A stretch of 64,000 bases of DNA from Mycobacteroides abscessus ATCC 19977 (GTDB lineage Bacteria; Actinomycetota; Actinomycetes; Mycobacteriales; Mycobacteriaceae). The notes beneath the pieces were generated by a model. The model saw only the letters and a list, made by a program, of their open reading frames with translations. It had not been told where the DNA came from and did no database searches. The DNA is taken from positions 372,001 through 436,000 of the forward strand of contig NC_010397.1 of the NCBI RefSeq assembly GCF_000069185.1. Reading direction: 5' to 3'. Shown piece by piece: positions 36,905-46,603 of this stretch (the stretch's first letter is position 1; the number at the start of each line of letters is the position of its first letter). A program made the position numbers and the translations under genes.

Positions 36905-39340
36905 TCACGGGGGTGGCGCCAGCACCGGCACGGTGATGGGCGGCAGGCCCGGGATGTTGACGATCGTGGTGGTCATCTCGCCAGGCGGAGCGCCGGGGAT
37001 ACCCGGAATGACAAGGGGTGGTGGCGCCGGCGGGATGCCATTGCTCATCAGGATGGTGATCACGGAGCCAGGAATGGTGGTCCCGGACGGGCTGGTGCCC
37101 ACGACCTCGTTGAACGGTGCCGTGCTGTTCACCGAGCTGGCCTGATCGGCCACCCTGAAGCCCGCCTTCTTGAGAACGTCACGCGCCTCGGGCTCGCGCA
37201 GACCGTTGATGCTGGGCACCTTCGATCCCGGGCCGCCTTCGACGTATCGGGGTTCGGTGGGCGGCAGCACCGTCGGGCCGTAGTTGTCGGCGATCGGCTT
37301 CATCGCCTCGAACCAGGCGCGCGCGGGCTCATTACCGCCGTACAGATTTCCGTCGCCGCACTTGCGCAGCGGGAACGAGCACAGATCGCCCGGGGTGGTC
37401 GAGTCGTCGTAGATGTAGCTCGCCCCGGCCAGGTTGTTGGTGTACCCCAGGAACGCCGATGAGCGGTGCGCCTCGGTGGTACCGGTCTTGCTGGACAGCG
37501 GCAGGTTCCATCCGACCGATCCGGCCGAACCGGCGGCAGTACCGCCGGGTTGATCGTCCTTGCTCAGGGCGTTGGCCAGGGTGTTGGCCAGCCCGGTAGG
37601 CACCACCTGCTCACAGGCCTCGACCGTCGTCGGTACTTCCTTGCCGTGACGATCGAAGACCTTGTCGATGGGGTTCGGCGGGCACCACTTGCCGCCGGAG
37701 GCCAAGGTGGCCGCCACGTTGGACAGCTCGAGCGGGTTGATCTGAATCGGGCCGAGGGTGAACGATCCCAGGTTGTACTTCTTGATGTATTCGGCCAGGC
37801 TTTCGTCGCCTTCGGGGTCATACGGCTTGGCGGTACCCGGCTCCGCATAGGAGCGCATCCCCAACTTCACGGCCATATCGACCGCCTTGGACACGCCGAT
37901 CGACTGAATCAGCTTGGCGAACGCGGTGTTCGGGGAGGTCGCGAGGGCGTCGGTGACGCTCATCGGGGAGCGGTAGTTGCCGACGTTCTTGACGCACCAG
38001 TTGTCCTTGGGGCAGCCCTTGGAGCCGTCGCTGCTGCCCAGGCCCTTGGCCGCGAAGGTGGGCGGCACGTCGAGCACGGTGTTGATGCCCATGCCCATAT
38101 CCATGGCCGCGGCAACCGTGAAGATCTTGAAGATCGACCCGGCACCGTCACCGACCAGGGAGAAGGGCTGCGGCTGCATGGTTTGGAAGGCGTTTCCGTC
38201 CAGACCGTAGGTGCGGCTGGAAGCCATCGCCAAGATGGGGTGGCTGGTCTGTCCCGGCTTGATGACGCTCATGACGTTGGCGATGCCATTGAGGCCGGGA
38301 TCGGCGACATGCGAGACCGCCTGCTTCACCGAGTTCTGCACATCCGGGTCCAGGGTGGTGCGGATGAGGTATCCGCCCTTCATCACCTGGTCCTTGCTGA
38401 TGCCGGACTTGGCCAGGTAGTCGAGCACGTAATCGCAGAAGAATGCGCGGTCACCAGCGGCGATGCAGCCGCGCGGCAGCTCGTTGGGCTGGGGCAACAC
38501 GCCGAGGGGCTGTGCCTTGGCGGCCAGCAGCTCGCCCTTCTTATCGGGAGAGTTGGCGATCATGGTGTCGAGCACCAGGTTCCGCCGGGCCAGGGCGCGT
38601 TCGGGGTTGACGTAGGGATTGAGCCCGGAGGTGGACTGCACCATGCCCGCCAACAACGCGGCCTGCTGCCAGTTCAGGTCCTTCGCGTCGACGCCGAAAT
38701 AGGTCTGTGCGGCATCCTGCACGCCGAACGAGTTGTTACCGAAGGACACCAGGTTCAGGTACCGGGTCAGGATTTCCTGCTTGGTGAAGGTCTGGTCCAG
38801 CCGCAGCGCCATCCGGATCTCGCGTAACTTGCGGGCGGGAGTGGTCTCGATGGCGGCCTTGCGCTCGGCGTCCGTCTTGGCCACCACCAGCAGCTGGTAG
38901 TTCTTCACGTACTGCTGCTCGATGGTCGAACCGCCGCGGGTGTCCTCATCCCCGGAGGCGTATCCGGCCAGTCCGCCGAGCGTGCCCTTCCAGTCGACGC
39001 CGTTATGTGAGGTGAAGCGCTTGTCCTCGATGGACAGCAGGGCCAGCTTCATGGTGTCGGCGATCTCGTCGGCCGACACCTCGAAGCGTCGTTGGGTGTA
39101 CAGATAGGCGATCTTGTTGCCCTTGGCGTCCTCCACCGTGGTGACGGCGGGCACCTCACCCTGAAGCAACTGAGTGGAGCCATTGGCCACCACGTCGGAT
39201 GCGCGATTGGAGGCCAGCCCGAATCCACCCGCGAAGGGGAACATCAGCCCGGCCAGGATCACCGCCGCGACAAGTCCGCAGCCCGCGAGCTTCGCGAGGG
39301 TCACGGAGGGGGGTATCTGGGGGGACAGCCGCTCTGGCAT
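36905..39340 (-). CDS. ponA2: Bifunctional class A penicillin-binding protein PonA2
   Basis: The protein has 811 aa from the ATG at 39340 (start MPERLSPQ, as in M. tuberculosis PonA2; a start 19 codons earlier is rejected). One helix at about 15-37 is followed by GT51 glycosyltransferase with SIEDKRF (Glu105) and RGGSTIEQQYVKNY, transpeptidase with SIFK (Ser402), SPN (469-471) and KTGT (618-621), and one PASTA domain (about 700-765) before a Pro-rich tail. It polymerises and crosslinks peptidoglycan. PonA2 is important under stress and in starvation (established for mycobacteria). Confidence 0.97.
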   Translation of the reverse strand: MPERLSPQIPPSVTLAKLAGCGLVAAVILAGLMFPFAGGFGLASNRASDVVANGSTQLLQGEVPAVTTVEDAKGNKIAYLYTQRRFEVSADEIADTMKLALLSIEDKRFTSHNGVDWKGTLGGLAGYASGDEDTRGGSTIEQQYVKNYQLLVVAKTDAERKAAIETTPARKLREIRMALRLDQTFTKQEILTRYLNLVSFGNNSFGVQDAAQTYFGVDAKDLNWQQAALLAGMVQSTSGLNPYVNPERALARRNLVLDTMIANSPDKKGELLAAKAQPLGVLPQPNELPRGCIAAGDRAFFCDYVLDYLAKSGISKDQVMKGGYLIRTTLDPDVQNSVKQAVSHVADPGLNGIANVMSVIKPGQTSHPILAMASSRTYGLDGNAFQTMQPQPFSLVGDGAGSIFKIFTVAAAMDMGMGINTVLDVPPTFAAKGLGSSDGSKGCPKDNWCVKNVGNYRSPMSVTDALATSPNTAFAKLIQSIGVSKAVDMAVKLGMRSYAEPGTAKPYDPEGDESLAEYIKKYNLGSFTLGPIQINPLELSNVAATLASGGKWCPPNPIDKVFDRHGKEVPTTVEACEQVVPTGLANTLANALSKDDQPGGTAAGSAGSVGWNLPLSSKTGTTEAHRSSAFLGYTNNLAGASYIYDDSTTPGDLCSFPLRKCGDGNLYGGNEPARAWFEAMKPIADNYGPTVLPPTEPRYVEGGPGSKVPSINGLREPEARDVLKKAGFRVADQASSVNSTAPFNEVVGTSPSGTTIPGSVITILMSNGIPPAPPPLVIPGIPGAPPGEMTTTIVNIPGLPPITVPVLAPPP

Positions 39341-39502
39341 AGGCACAGGGTACGTGGCATCCCCAGAGGTGTCTGCGGGGTAGTTGATTGGTAACACGGG
39401 GCTCGCTCGGGGCGATGAAAAGACGTTGTCGGCACAACCGTCCCAAAAAATTACGACCAGGTGTTGCGTTGAGGACCCCTGACCACTAACTTGATCTCAC
39501 GG

Positions 39503-39518
39503 TGTGATTCAAGTTACA
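39503..39518. promoter_or_regulatory. Candidate Crp binding site upstream of whiB4
   Basis: TGTGA-TTCAAG-TTACA differs from the Crp consensus TGTGA-N6-TCACA at one base and is embedded in a longer GGTGTG...CACACC inverted repeat. It sits 61-76 bases before the whiB4 start in the gap shared with the divergent ponA2. The crp gene itself is 5 kb away. Binding is inferred. Confidence 0.5.
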
Positions 39519-39578
39519 CACCAAGCGGACTGTGGCCCACGCCTCTTGGTGGGCCGCTCGTGACAGAAGGGATTGCCA

Positions 39579-39917
39579 GTGTCAGCTTCACGGCCAGCCA
39601 TGAGTGCTTTGCATACGGCGGTATCGATCGATGGTGGAGAAGCTCGCATTGCTTGGGTTTCCCAGGCCAGATGCAGACAGGGCGACCCTGACGAGTTGTT
39701 CGTACGCGGCGCGGCGCAGCGCAAGGCCGCGGTCATCTGCCGGCACTGCCCGGTGATGATGGAATGCGGTGCCGATGCGCTGGATAACCGCGTGGAGTTC
39801 GGTGTTTGGGGCGGTCTGACCGAACGGCAGCGTCGGGCGATGCTGAAGGCTCACCCCGAGGTGGAGTCGTGGGCTGACTTCTTCGCCGCGCAGCGCAAGC
39901 ACAAGAGCGCCGTCTAA
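39579..39917 (+). CDS. whiB4: WhiB-family iron-sulfur redox regulator
   Basis: The protein has 112 aa. GTG at 39579 was chosen because AAGGG lies at a good distance and the start aligns with the M. tuberculosis WhiB4 start; a TTG two codons earlier is too close to the site. Cluster ligands are in QARCRQGD, then VICRHCPVMMEC (C-x2-C-x5-C), followed by VEFGVWGGLTERQRR, the GVWGG turn and a basic DNA-contact tail. WhiB4 is an oxygen- and redox-responsive regulator of oxidative-stress and membrane genes (established). Divergent from ponA2. Confidence 0.95.
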   Translation: MSASRPAMSALHTAVSIDGGEARIAWVSQARCRQGDPDELFVRGAAQRKAAVICRHCPVMMECGADALDNRVEFGVWGGLTERQRRAMLKAHPEVESWADFFAAQRKHKSAV

Positions 39918-39931
39918 CGAGGTTCTTTTCC

Positions 39932-39992
39932 GTCGAGTGTCGACATTTCGGGTAGTTCTCTCGAACTTCTAGCCGAGAAGTCGACACTCGAC
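39932..39992. terminator. Stem-loop between whiB4 and the ArsA-like gene; repeat-family copy 2
   Basis: GTCGAGTGTCGACATTTCGG pairs, with two mismatches, with CCGAGAAGTCGACACTCGAC around GTAGTTCTCTCGAAC... . Both arms and the centre match the glpK/padR element at 7484-7538. It separates two convergent genes. Confidence 0.7.
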
Positions 39993-40003
39993 GTGTATCT
40001 GGC

Positions 40004-41125
40004 TCAGGAAGCGACGCCGGTGATCTGATCGGCGATGGCGCGCAGCGCTTCGACGTCGGAGACATCGAAGGGGAGCGACGGCACTCCGACGATCGGAACT
40101 GTCGGGTTGGCGCTGGTGAAGCGCGACAGCAGCCGGATCTCGCGCTTGGCGGTCGCCGCGCGCTCGGCGTGAATCCTCAGCACCGCACCGGGCAGGCTGT
40201 ATTCACCCGATTCATCGAGGTTGTCGGCGAGATCGACGGCCCGTTCGACGGTGAGGCTCGACAGCGTGGGGTGGGTGCGGTTGAGGATCAGGCCCGCCAG
40301 CGGCATGCCCTCCTGCGTCAGCCGCTCGACGAAGAAGGTGGCCTCACGCAGGGCGTCCGGTTCGGCGGCAGAAACCACGACGAACTGAGTGCTACGCCGG
40401 CGCAGCAATTCATAGGTGCGGTCTGCCTTTTCCCGGAATCCGCCGAATGTGGAGTCCAGTGACTGCACGAACATCGAAGCATCGGAAAGCAATTGGGAGC
40501 CCAGCACTGTGGACAGGGCCTTCATGGCCAGGCCGACCGCGCCCGTGACAATGCGGCCCAGTCCGCGGCTGGAACCCAGTAGCATCTTCCAAAGACGTCC
40601 ATCCATGAAGCTGCCCAACCGCTTTGGGGCATCCAGGAAGTCCAACGCGTTACGGGACGGGGGCGTGTCCACCACGATCAGGTCCCACTTGTCCTCGTGG
40701 AGAAGCTGGCCCAATTTCTCCATGGCCATGTACTCCTGCGTGCCCGACATGGAGGTGGCGACGGTCTGATAGAACTTATTATCCAGAATCGATTGCGCGC
40801 GATCGGATCCCGCGTGCTGAATCACCAGCTCGTCGAAGGTGCGACGCATATCCAGCATCATCGCGTACAGCTCGCCCTTGAGGCCCTCGATCTGCACCTG
40901 CTGCGGGGTGTTACCGAGTGCCTCGATGCCCAGCGACTGTGCTAGCCGGCGCGCCGGGTCGATCGTCAGCACCACAACGGTGCGGCCATACTCCGCGGCG
41001 CGCAGCGCGACCGAGGCTGCCGTCGTCGTTTTTCCGACACCGCCTGCACCGCAACAGACTACGACGCGATTCTTGCGGTCTTCGAGGATGGCCGCCATGT
41101 CCAAAACGGCAGGTGTGTTGCTCAT
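40004..41125 (-). CDS. ArsA/Get3-type ATPase (Rv3680-like)
   Basis: The protein has 373 aa. Deviant Walker A is [15 protein letters not shown] (about residue 27). [15 protein letters not shown] is switch II. It lacks the metal-binding Cys triad of ArsA. It overlaps the upstream paralogue by ATGA, so the two proteins are made together. The pair probably forms a heteromeric ATPase, as Rv3679/Rv3680 do in M. tuberculosis, where they were reported to protect against nitric oxide and glycerol stress (from memory). Faces whiB4 across the shared stem-loop. Confidence 0.9.
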   Translation of the reverse strand: MSNTPAVLDMAAILEDRKNRVVVCCGAGGVGKTTTAASVALRAAEYGRTVVVLTIDPARRLAQSLGIEALGNTPQQVQIEGLKGELYAMMLDMRRTFDELVIQHAGSDRAQSILDNKFYQTVATSMSGTQEYMAMEKLGQLLHEDKWDLIVVDTPPSRNALDFLDAPKRLGSFMDGRLWKMLLGSSRGLGRIVTGAVGLAMKALSTVLGSQLLSDASMFVQSLDSTFGGFREKADRTYELLRRRSTQFVVVSAAEPDALREATFFVERLTQEGMPLAGLILNRTHPTLSSLTVERAVDLADNLDESGEYSLPGAVLRIHAERAATAKREIRLLSRFTSANPTVPIVGVPSLPFDVSDVEALRAIADQITGVAS

Positions 41126-42165
41126 CGGACTCCCTGCTCGGCCAGGTGATCGGCCAGTTCGTAGAGGCTGCCCAGGTCGACACCGTCAGCCAGAGTGGGC
41201 AATTCCAGACGCGGAATGTGGAGCTCGCCGAGGAGTTCTTCGCTCTCAGCGCGCGCCCGCATCCGGGTCGCGTGCTCGATGGTCTCGGTGAGCAGACCGG
41301 CGAAGTCGGCATCGGAGAGCGTTACATTGTTCTCGTCCAACGCCTTACGTACCGCGTCCGCGTCGATGACGCCCTCGGCGGCCTTGTCAAGATCCGCGGG
41401 AGACAGATGCGCCACCACGGTCCGATTGACGATGACACTGCCGACCGGCAGGCCCATCTCGCTGAGTTCTGCGATGGCCTCGGCCGTTTCCTGCATGGGC
41501 AGGGCCTCGAGGAGGGTCACCAGGTGGATGGCGGTCTGATCCGAGTGCAGCAACCTGCGCACGCCCTCGGACTGCGAATGGATCGGGCCGCCCTTGGCGA
41601 TATCGGACAGCGCGGACGTCACATCCAGGAAGCGGGCGATCCGCCCGGTGGGTGGAGCGTCGACCACCACCGCGTCGTACACATGCCGCCCGGACTTGTC
41701 GGTGCGGACGATGCACTCCTTGATTTTTCCGGTCAAAATCACGTCACGCAGGCCCGGTGCGATGGTGGTGGCGAACTCGATGGCACCGATGCGCTTCATC
41801 GCACGTCCGGCCAGGCCCAGGTTGTAGAACATGTCGAGGTATTCCATGAACGCCGTCTCGATCTCGATGGCGAGTGCGTTCACCACCCCACCGCCTTCGG
41901 CGGTCGCGATCTTGAGTTCCTTAGGCGCCAGCGGTGGCACATCGAAAAGCTGGGCGATGCCCTGCCTGTTTTCGACCTCGACCAGCAGCACCTTGCGGCC
42001 GCCCGCGGCCAGGGCGAGAGCCAGCGCCGCGGCGATGGTGGACTTTCCGGTCCCGCCCTTGCCGGTCACGAAGTGCAGTCGTGCATTCGCGACTCGCGCA
42101 GGCCAGGTAGTTAAAGGGGGCCCCGCCGCCGCGTCGCTGGGGGAGTCAGGGGAAGTGTTCACCAC
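41122..42165 (-). CDS. ArsA/Get3-type ATPase (Rv3679-like)
   Basis: The protein has 347 aa; GTG codons at 42165 and 42162 are both possible starts. Walker A is [19 protein letters not shown] (about 31), [13 protein letters not shown] is switch II. It is the first gene of a two-gene operon with the Rv3680-like partner. The N-terminal 20 residues are Ser/Pro-rich. The 58-base gap to the divergent DUF4177 gene must hold both promoters. It lies next to whiB4 and the RidA operon as in M. tuberculosis. Confidence 0.9.
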   Translation of the reverse strand: MVNTSPDSPSDAAAGPPLTTWPARVANARLHFVTGKGGTGKSTIAAALALALAAGGRKVLLVEVENRQGIAQLFDVPPLAPKELKIATAEGGGVVNALAIEIETAFMEYLDMFYNLGLAGRAMKRIGAIEFATTIAPGLRDVILTGKIKECIVRTDKSGRHVYDAVVVDAPPTGRIARFLDVTSALSDIAKGGPIHSQSEGVRRLLHSDQTAIHLVTLLEALPMQETAEAIAELSEMGLPVGSVIVNRTVVAHLSPADLDKAAEGVIDADAVRKALDENNVTLSDADFAGLLTETIEHATRMRARAESEELLGELHIPRLELPTLADGVDLGSLYELADHLAEQGVR

Positions 42166-42223
42166 GCGAGCATGCTAACTGTCCGCCATCGACTGGCAAT
42201 CGCGAACGCCCTAGGGTGCGTAT

Positions 42224-42385
42224 ATGACCGAACGCACCGCGTGGGAGTACGCGACCGTCCCGCTGTTGACACACGCCACCAAGCAGATCCTGGACCAATG
42301 GGGAAGCGATGGCTGGGAGCTGGTGAGTGTGCTGCCCGGGCCCACCGGTGAACAGCACGTCGCCTACCTGAAGAGGTCGAAATGA
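42224..42385 (+). CDS. DUF4177 small protein (Rv3678A-like)
   Basis: This 53-aa protein reads M-T-E-R-T-A-W-E-Y-A-T-V-P-L-L, then QILDQWGSDGWELVSVLPG and EQHVAYLKRSK. The W-E-Y-A-T-V-P and G-W-E-L-V pattern identifies DUF4177. Its stop overlaps the start of the RidA gene (ATGA), so it leads the RidA/beta-lactamase-fold/EamA operon. Function is unknown. Conservation of this tiny frame at the same place in other mycobacteria supports it. Confidence 0.88.
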   Translation: MTERTAWEYATVPLLTHATKQILDQWGSDGWELVSVLPGPTGEQHVAYLKRSK

Positions 42386-42855
42386 GCACGCACAGCGCCC
42401 GCCTGGCCGAGCTGGGTATCGAGCTGCCGGCCGTCGCTGCGCCGTTGGCGGCGTATCAGCCCGCGGTACGCAGTGGTAACCACGTCTACACCTCCGGACA
42501 ACTGCCCATGGTGGACGGCAATCTGGCCACCGCGGGCAAGGTGGGTGCCGAGGTGTCGCCGGAGGATGCCAAGGCCCTGGCGCGGATCTGCGCGCTCAAC
42601 GCGGTGGCAGCCGTGGATGCCCTCGTCGGGATCAACAATGTCGTGAAGGTGGTCAAGGTTGTCGGATTCGTCGCATCGGCACCGGGATTCACCGGCCAGC
42701 CGGGTGTGGTGAACGGGGCCTCGGAGCTGCTGGGGGAGATATTCGGGGAAGCGGGCGTGCATGCGCGTTCGGCGGTTGGTGTTGCCGAGTTGCCGATCAA
42801 CGCCCCCGTGGAAGTCGAGATCGTGGTGGAGGTCCGAGAGGAAGTGTCCGCATAG
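42382..42855 (+). CDS. RidA/YjgF-family enamine deaminase-like protein
   Basis: The protein has 157 aa. The YjgF fold has HVYTSGQLPMVDG near the N-terminus and a VEVEIVVEV C-terminal strand. RidA proteins hydrolyse reactive enamine/imine intermediates of PLP enzymes. In this subgroup the usual catalytic Arg region reads NAPVEVEI rather than RxxVEI-type, so activity is not certain. It is translationally coupled to DUF4177 before it and shares one base with the metallo-hydrolase start after it (TAGTG). Confidence 0.87.
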   Translation: MSTHSARLAELGIELPAVAAPLAAYQPAVRSGNHVYTSGQLPMVDGNLATAGKVGAEVSPEDAKALARICALNAVAAVDALVGINNVVKVVKVVGFVASAPGFTGQPGVVNGASELLGEIFGEAGVHARSAVGVAELPINAPVEVEIVVEVREEVSA

Positions 42856-43640
42856 TGCACCCCGCCTACGGGCAACTGCGGCCGGTCACCGAGACCGCCT
42901 CGGTGCTGCTGGCCAATAACCCGGGGATGATGACGCTTGAGGGCACCAACACCTGGGTGTTGCGTGCACCGGGCAGCGACGAGATCGTGATCGTCGATCC
43001 GGGCCCCGGAGTGGCCACCGGTGATCCCGACGTGCACGTCGAGCAGCTCGCCAAGATCGGCAAGGTGGCCCTGGTACTGGTGAGCCACCGGCATTTCGAT
43101 CACACCGGTGGTGTCGACCGGCTGGTCGAACTGACCGGCGCCCCGGCGCGTGCGGTGGATCCGGCATGGCTGCGTGGCGACTCGGTGGCGCTGACAGACG
43201 GCGAGCGCATCGACGTCGCGGGGTTGTCGATCTCGGTGCTGGCCACGCCCGGGCACAGCGACGATTCGGTGTCCTTCGTTCTGGACGACGCGGTGCTGAC
43301 GGCCGACACCATCCTGGGTCGGGGTACCACGGTGATCGCACAGGACGGCGGGGGTCTCGGTGACTACTTGGAATCTTTGAAACGCCTTGAGGGTCTGGGT
43401 AAGCGGACCGTGCTGCCCGGCCACGGCCCGGAACTGAGCGATCTGTCGGCGGCATCGGCCGAATACCTGGCCCACCGCGAGCAGCGTTTGGACCAGGTGC
43501 GCGCGGCGCTGGCGGCGCTGGGAGAAGACGCCTCGGCACGGCAGGTTGTCGAATTCGTGTACACCGATGTGGACCCGTCGCTGTGGGGTGCGGCCGAATG
43601 GTCGGTCCAGGCGCAACTGGACTACCTGCGTACTGTTTAG
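42855..43640 (+). CDS. Metallo-beta-lactamase-fold hydrolase (Rv3677c-like)
   Basis: The protein has 261 aa. SHRHFDHTGG is the H-x-H-x-D-H zinc motif, TPGHSDDSV and LPGHGPELSD carry later ligands, and a helical C-terminal segment resembles LACTB2-type ribonuclease/hydrolases. The substrate is not inferable. GTG start overlaps the RidA stop by one base. Same neighbourhood in M. tuberculosis. Confidence 0.9.
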   Translation: MHPAYGQLRPVTETASVLLANNPGMMTLEGTNTWVLRAPGSDEIVIVDPGPGVATGDPDVHVEQLAKIGKVALVLVSHRHFDHTGGVDRLVELTGAPARAVDPAWLRGDSVALTDGERIDVAGLSISVLATPGHSDDSVSFVLDDAVLTADTILGRGTTVIAQDGGGLGDYLESLKRLEGLGKRTVLPGHGPELSDLSAASAEYLAHREQRLDQVRAALAALGEDASARQVVEFVYTDVDPSLWGAAEWSVQAQLDYLRTV

Positions 43641-43646
43641 CCAGCG

Positions 43647-44492
43647 GTGAACTCGATTCCCCTTGCCCTCGCGGGCTCACTGAGCTGGGGCATCAGTGAC
43701 TTCATCGGCGGGCATGCGAGCAAGCGGCGGTCGACCCTGGCAGTACTCGCGTTGAGTCGGCCCGTCGGGCTGGCGGTGGTCGGGCTGGTGTCCGTGCTCA
43801 CCGCCTCCACGCATTTCGATGGCCGCACCCTACTCGGAATGCTTTCCGGTCCAGCCGCTTTCGCGGCTCTGTACGCGCTGTATCGCGCCCTTGCGATTGG
43901 GCCGATGGGTGTGGTGTCACCGATTGCGGCGGTCGGTGCGGTGGTACCGGTGCTGTGGGGCACCGTGATCGGGCAGTCGCTCGCGGGCCTGACGTATCTG
44001 GGGTTGGGCGGCACCCTCGTCGGGGTCATGCTGGCCTCGGCCTCCGAAGGACTCGACGGGCAGCGGCCGGGACGACAGGTGCTGGTGTGGTCGTTCTTCT
44101 GCATGGTGATGTTCGGGATCTGCATGATCCTGCTGGCCGAGGCCGGTAGGTATCACCCCGTGGAGGCGGTGGTGGTCTCCCGCGCTACCGAGGTCGTGCT
44201 GATCCTGATACTCGGGGCGCTGAGCTGGAACAACCTGCGCGAAAACCTGCGTCCACCGTTCGGGGTGGTGCCCTTCGCCGGTGTGCTCGACACCTCGGCC
44301 ATGCTGCTGTTCGCCTACGCCGCCGGGCACGGCAGCCTGGCTGTCGCCGCCGTGCTGTCCTCGCTATACCCGGTGGTGACGGTCCTCATCGCCCGGTTGG
44401 TACTTCATGAGCGCCTCAGCAGGGTTCAACAGACCGGTGCGGTGCTGACGCTTGTGTGCGTAGCTGTCGTGGTGTTCAGCGCGGCGCGCTGA
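43647..44492 (+). CDS. EamA/DMT-family transporter
   Basis: The protein has 281 aa with about ten hydrophobic segments in two EamA halves. GSLSWGISDFIGGHASK is the typical N-terminal helix, and VLSSLYPVVTVLIARLVLHERLS is the conserved second-half motif (Y-P-V and E at the end). It exports small metabolites; the substrate is unknown. It starts 6 bases after the metallo-hydrolase and ends 13 bases from the convergent crp stop. Confidence 0.88.
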   Translation: MNSIPLALAGSLSWGISDFIGGHASKRRSTLAVLALSRPVGLAVVGLVSVLTASTHFDGRTLLGMLSGPAAFAALYALYRALAIGPMGVVSPIAAVGAVVPVLWGTVIGQSLAGLTYLGLGGTLVGVMLASASEGLDGQRPGRQVLVWSFFCMVMFGICMILLAEAGRYHPVEAVVVSRATEVVLILILGALSWNNLRENLRPPFGVVPFAGVLDTSAMLLFAYAAGHGSLAVAAVLSSLYPVVTVLIARLVLHERLSRVQQTGAVLTLVCVAVVVFSAAR

Positions 44493-44505
44493 CATACACG
44501 GGAAA

Positions 44506-45180
44506 TCAACGCGCGCGGCGTGCCAGACGCTCGGAGTCCGAGATCAGGACGCTCTTGCCCTCCAGGCGGATCCAGCCGCGGTGCGCGAAATCGGCCAGGG
44601 CCTTGTTCACGGTCTCGCGGGACGCACCTACCAGCTGGGCGATCTCTTCCTGCGTCAGGTCGTGCGTCACGCGGAGCGCGCCACCCTCCTGGGTGCCGAA
44701 CCGCTGAGCCAGCTGCAGCAGTTGCTTGGCCACGCGGCCGGGCACATCGGTGAAGATCAAATCGGCGAGATTGTTGTTGGTGCGGCGCAGGCGGCGGGCC
44801 AAGACGCGCAGCAGCTGCTCGGCGATCTCCGGGCGGTCGGCGATCCAGGCGCGCAGTGCGTCCCGGTCCATCGACACGGCACGCACCTCGGTGATGGTGG
44901 TGGCGCTCGACGTCCGGGGGCCGGGGTCGAAGATCGACAGCTCACCGAACATGTCCGACGGGCCCATGATCGTCAGTAGGTTCTCACGGCCATCGGGTGA
45001 TCGGCGCCCGATCTTCACCTTGCCGGTGATGATGATGTACAGACGGTCGCCAGGCTCGCCTTCGGCGAACACCGTGTGTCCGCGCGGAAAGTCAACCGGC
45101 TGTAGCTGCTTGGTCAGCGCCGAGACGGCGCTCGGTTCGACACCCTGGAAGATTCCGGCCCTGGCCAGGATCTCGTCCAC
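44506..45180 (-). CDS. crp: cAMP receptor protein-type regulator Crp (Rv3676)
   Basis: The protein has 224 aa, the length of M. tuberculosis Crp. The cyclic-nucleotide-binding fold has [17 protein letters not shown] (phosphate-binding cassette), a long dimer helix ([22 protein letters not shown]), and a winged [24 protein letters not shown]. It controls carbon, respiration and persistence genes in response to cAMP. GTG start with AAGGGG upstream. It is preceded by a small membrane protein gene in the same direction, as in M. tuberculosis (Rv3675). Confidence 0.96.
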   Translation of the reverse strand: MDEILARAGIFQGVEPSAVSALTKQLQPVDFPRGHTVFAEGEPGDRLYIIITGKVKIGRRSPDGRENLLTIMGPSDMFGELSIFDPGPRTSSATTITEVRAVSMDRDALRAWIADRPEIAEQLLRVLARRLRRTNNNLADLIFTDVPGRVAKQLLQLAQRFGTQEGGALRVTHDLTQEEIAQLVGASRETVNKALADFAHRGWIRLEGKSVLISDSERLARRAR

Positions 45181-45275
45181 GTTTGCCCCTTACCCAAATT
45201 GTTAGTCATGCTTGCGCAGGCCTGCTTGCCTCGACATGAGTCTAGAGGCCAGGTCGCCAAAGAACGTGATCCAAG

Positions 45276-45677
45276 CTACACCGCTGCACCACCGGCACGC
45301 AGTGAATCCACCACCGAATGCCGTGAGCGCATCGAAGAAATGCTCTCTTCACGCAGGCTGGGGCCATTTCCCCGCGAGCGTGCGGTGCTTGTGCCCGTGC
45401 GCGAAGTCGGATGGTTGTAGCTGTTTGTGGTGGCCTGGTAGACCGCTTCCAGAGACGGCTCGATGCGTTGCAGTTGCCGCCGGTGCAAACCCTCGATGGC
45501 CGACGGCATGCCGTCGCGGGCGAGACGATTCATGTCCGACGGACTCGCTTGGTCCAGAAAATCGGCGACTTCACTCGGCTGCAAGGTATGCCGCATCAAC
45601 CCGGCTTCCAGCTTTCCCAACCCAAGGCTGGCAAGCATGAGAAGTCCGGGTACCAATAAACCGAATAGGCCCGACAC
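45276..45677 (-). CDS. Small membrane protein upstream of crp (Rv3675-like)
   Basis: The protein has 133 aa from a GTG. One N-terminal hydrophobic helix (GLFGLLVPGLLMLASLGLG) is followed by a soluble part with LQPSEVADFLDQASPSDMNRLA and a Gln/Arg-rich segment. The C-terminal third is Ser/Arg/Thr-rich and may be disordered. No ribosome site is obvious. M. tuberculosis has a membrane protein gene at the same place. Function unknown. Confidence 0.62.
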   Translation of the reverse strand: MSGLFGLLVPGLLMLASLGLGKLEAGLMRHTLQPSEVADFLDQASPSDMNRLARDGMPSAIEGLHRRQLQRIEPSLEAVYQATTNSYNHPTSRTGTSTARSRGNGPSLREESISSMRSRHSVVDSLRAGGAAV

Positions 45678-45804
45678 GGGTTGAAGTAAACACGTTCAAG
45701 GTCTCGGCGAGGTCACGAAAAACAACCGGTTTGTCCTGCGCACGGGGCGAAATGGCGTGCGGGCCGACCCAGCCCTTGTCCTGGCCCGCGGCTACCCTGG
45801 GATT

Positions 45805-46602
45805 GTGCCAACAACCGGATCAGCCGCTAAGCCCAGAGCGAAATCGTCGGTGAAGGCCCCAGCGCCGGTCCGTGCTTGGAAGCCCGAGACGCACACAGGA
45901 TTGGTCCGTCGCGCCCGGCGGATGAATCGCACTCTGGCGCAGGCGTTTCCGCACGTCTACTGTGAGCTCGACTTTACCAACCCGCTGGAGCTGGCGGTGG
46001 CGACCATCCTGTCGGCCCAATGCACCGATGTCCGCGTCAACATGGTGACGCCCGCGTTGTTCGCCAAATATCGCACCGCCGAGGACTACGCGGGTGCCAA
46101 CCGCGCCGAGCTCGAAGAGATGATTCGCACCACCGGCTTCTATCGGAACAAGGCCAACTCGATCATGGGGTTGGGCACACAGCTGGTGGAGCGCTTCGGC
46201 GGAGAGATCCCGCCGCGGTTGAAGGATCTGGTGACGCTGCCCGGCATCGGGCGCAAGACCGCAAATGTGATCCTGGGCAATGCCTTTGATATTCCGGGCA
46301 TCACCGTCGACACGCATTTCGGTCGGTTGGTGCGCCGCTGGCGCTGGACCGAGGAAGAAGACCCGGTGAAGGTCGAGCACCTCGTCGGTGAGCTCATCGA
46401 GCGCAAGGAGTGGACGTTACTCAGCCACCGGGTGATCTTTCACGGCCGTCGCGTGTGCCATGCGCGCAAACCCGCCTGCGGAGTCTGCGTGCTGGCCAAG
46501 GACTGTCCGTCCTATGGCCTGGGCCCGACGGACCCGGAGGTGGCTGCGCCACTGGTGAAGGGCCCGGAGACCGAGCACCTGCTGGCGTTGGCCGGGTTGT
46601 GA
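45805..46602 (+). CDS. nth: Endonuclease III (DNA glycosylase/AP lyase)
   Basis: The protein has 265 aa from the GTG. It has an N-terminal extension of about 30 residues over the E. coli enzyme. Helix-hairpin-helix [15 protein letters not shown] contains the catalytic Lys, and [10 protein letters not shown] the catalytic Asp. The cluster motif [17 protein letters not shown] (C-x6-C-x2-C-x5-C) binds a 4Fe-4S cluster. It removes oxidised pyrimidines and cuts abasic sites. The next gene starts 1 base after the stop, so nth begins an operon of four. Confidence 0.95.
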   Translation: MPTTGSAAKPRAKSSVKAPAPVRAWKPETHTGLVRRARRMNRTLAQAFPHVYCELDFTNPLELAVATILSAQCTDVRVNMVTPALFAKYRTAEDYAGANRAELEEMIRTTGFYRNKANSIMGLGTQLVERFGGEIPPRLKDLVTLPGIGRKTANVILGNAFDIPGITVDTHFGRLVRRWRWTEEEDPVKVEHLVGELIERKEWTLLSHRVIFHGRRVCHARKPACGVCVLAKDCPSYGLGPTDPEVAAPLVKGPETEHLLALAGL

Positions 46603-46603
46603 C

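Noticed and set aside
37466..38827. Plus-strand frame of 453 codons opposite ponA2
   Set aside because: Mirror of a fully conserved PonA2 transpeptidase region; Gly/His/Leu/Gln-rich shadow.
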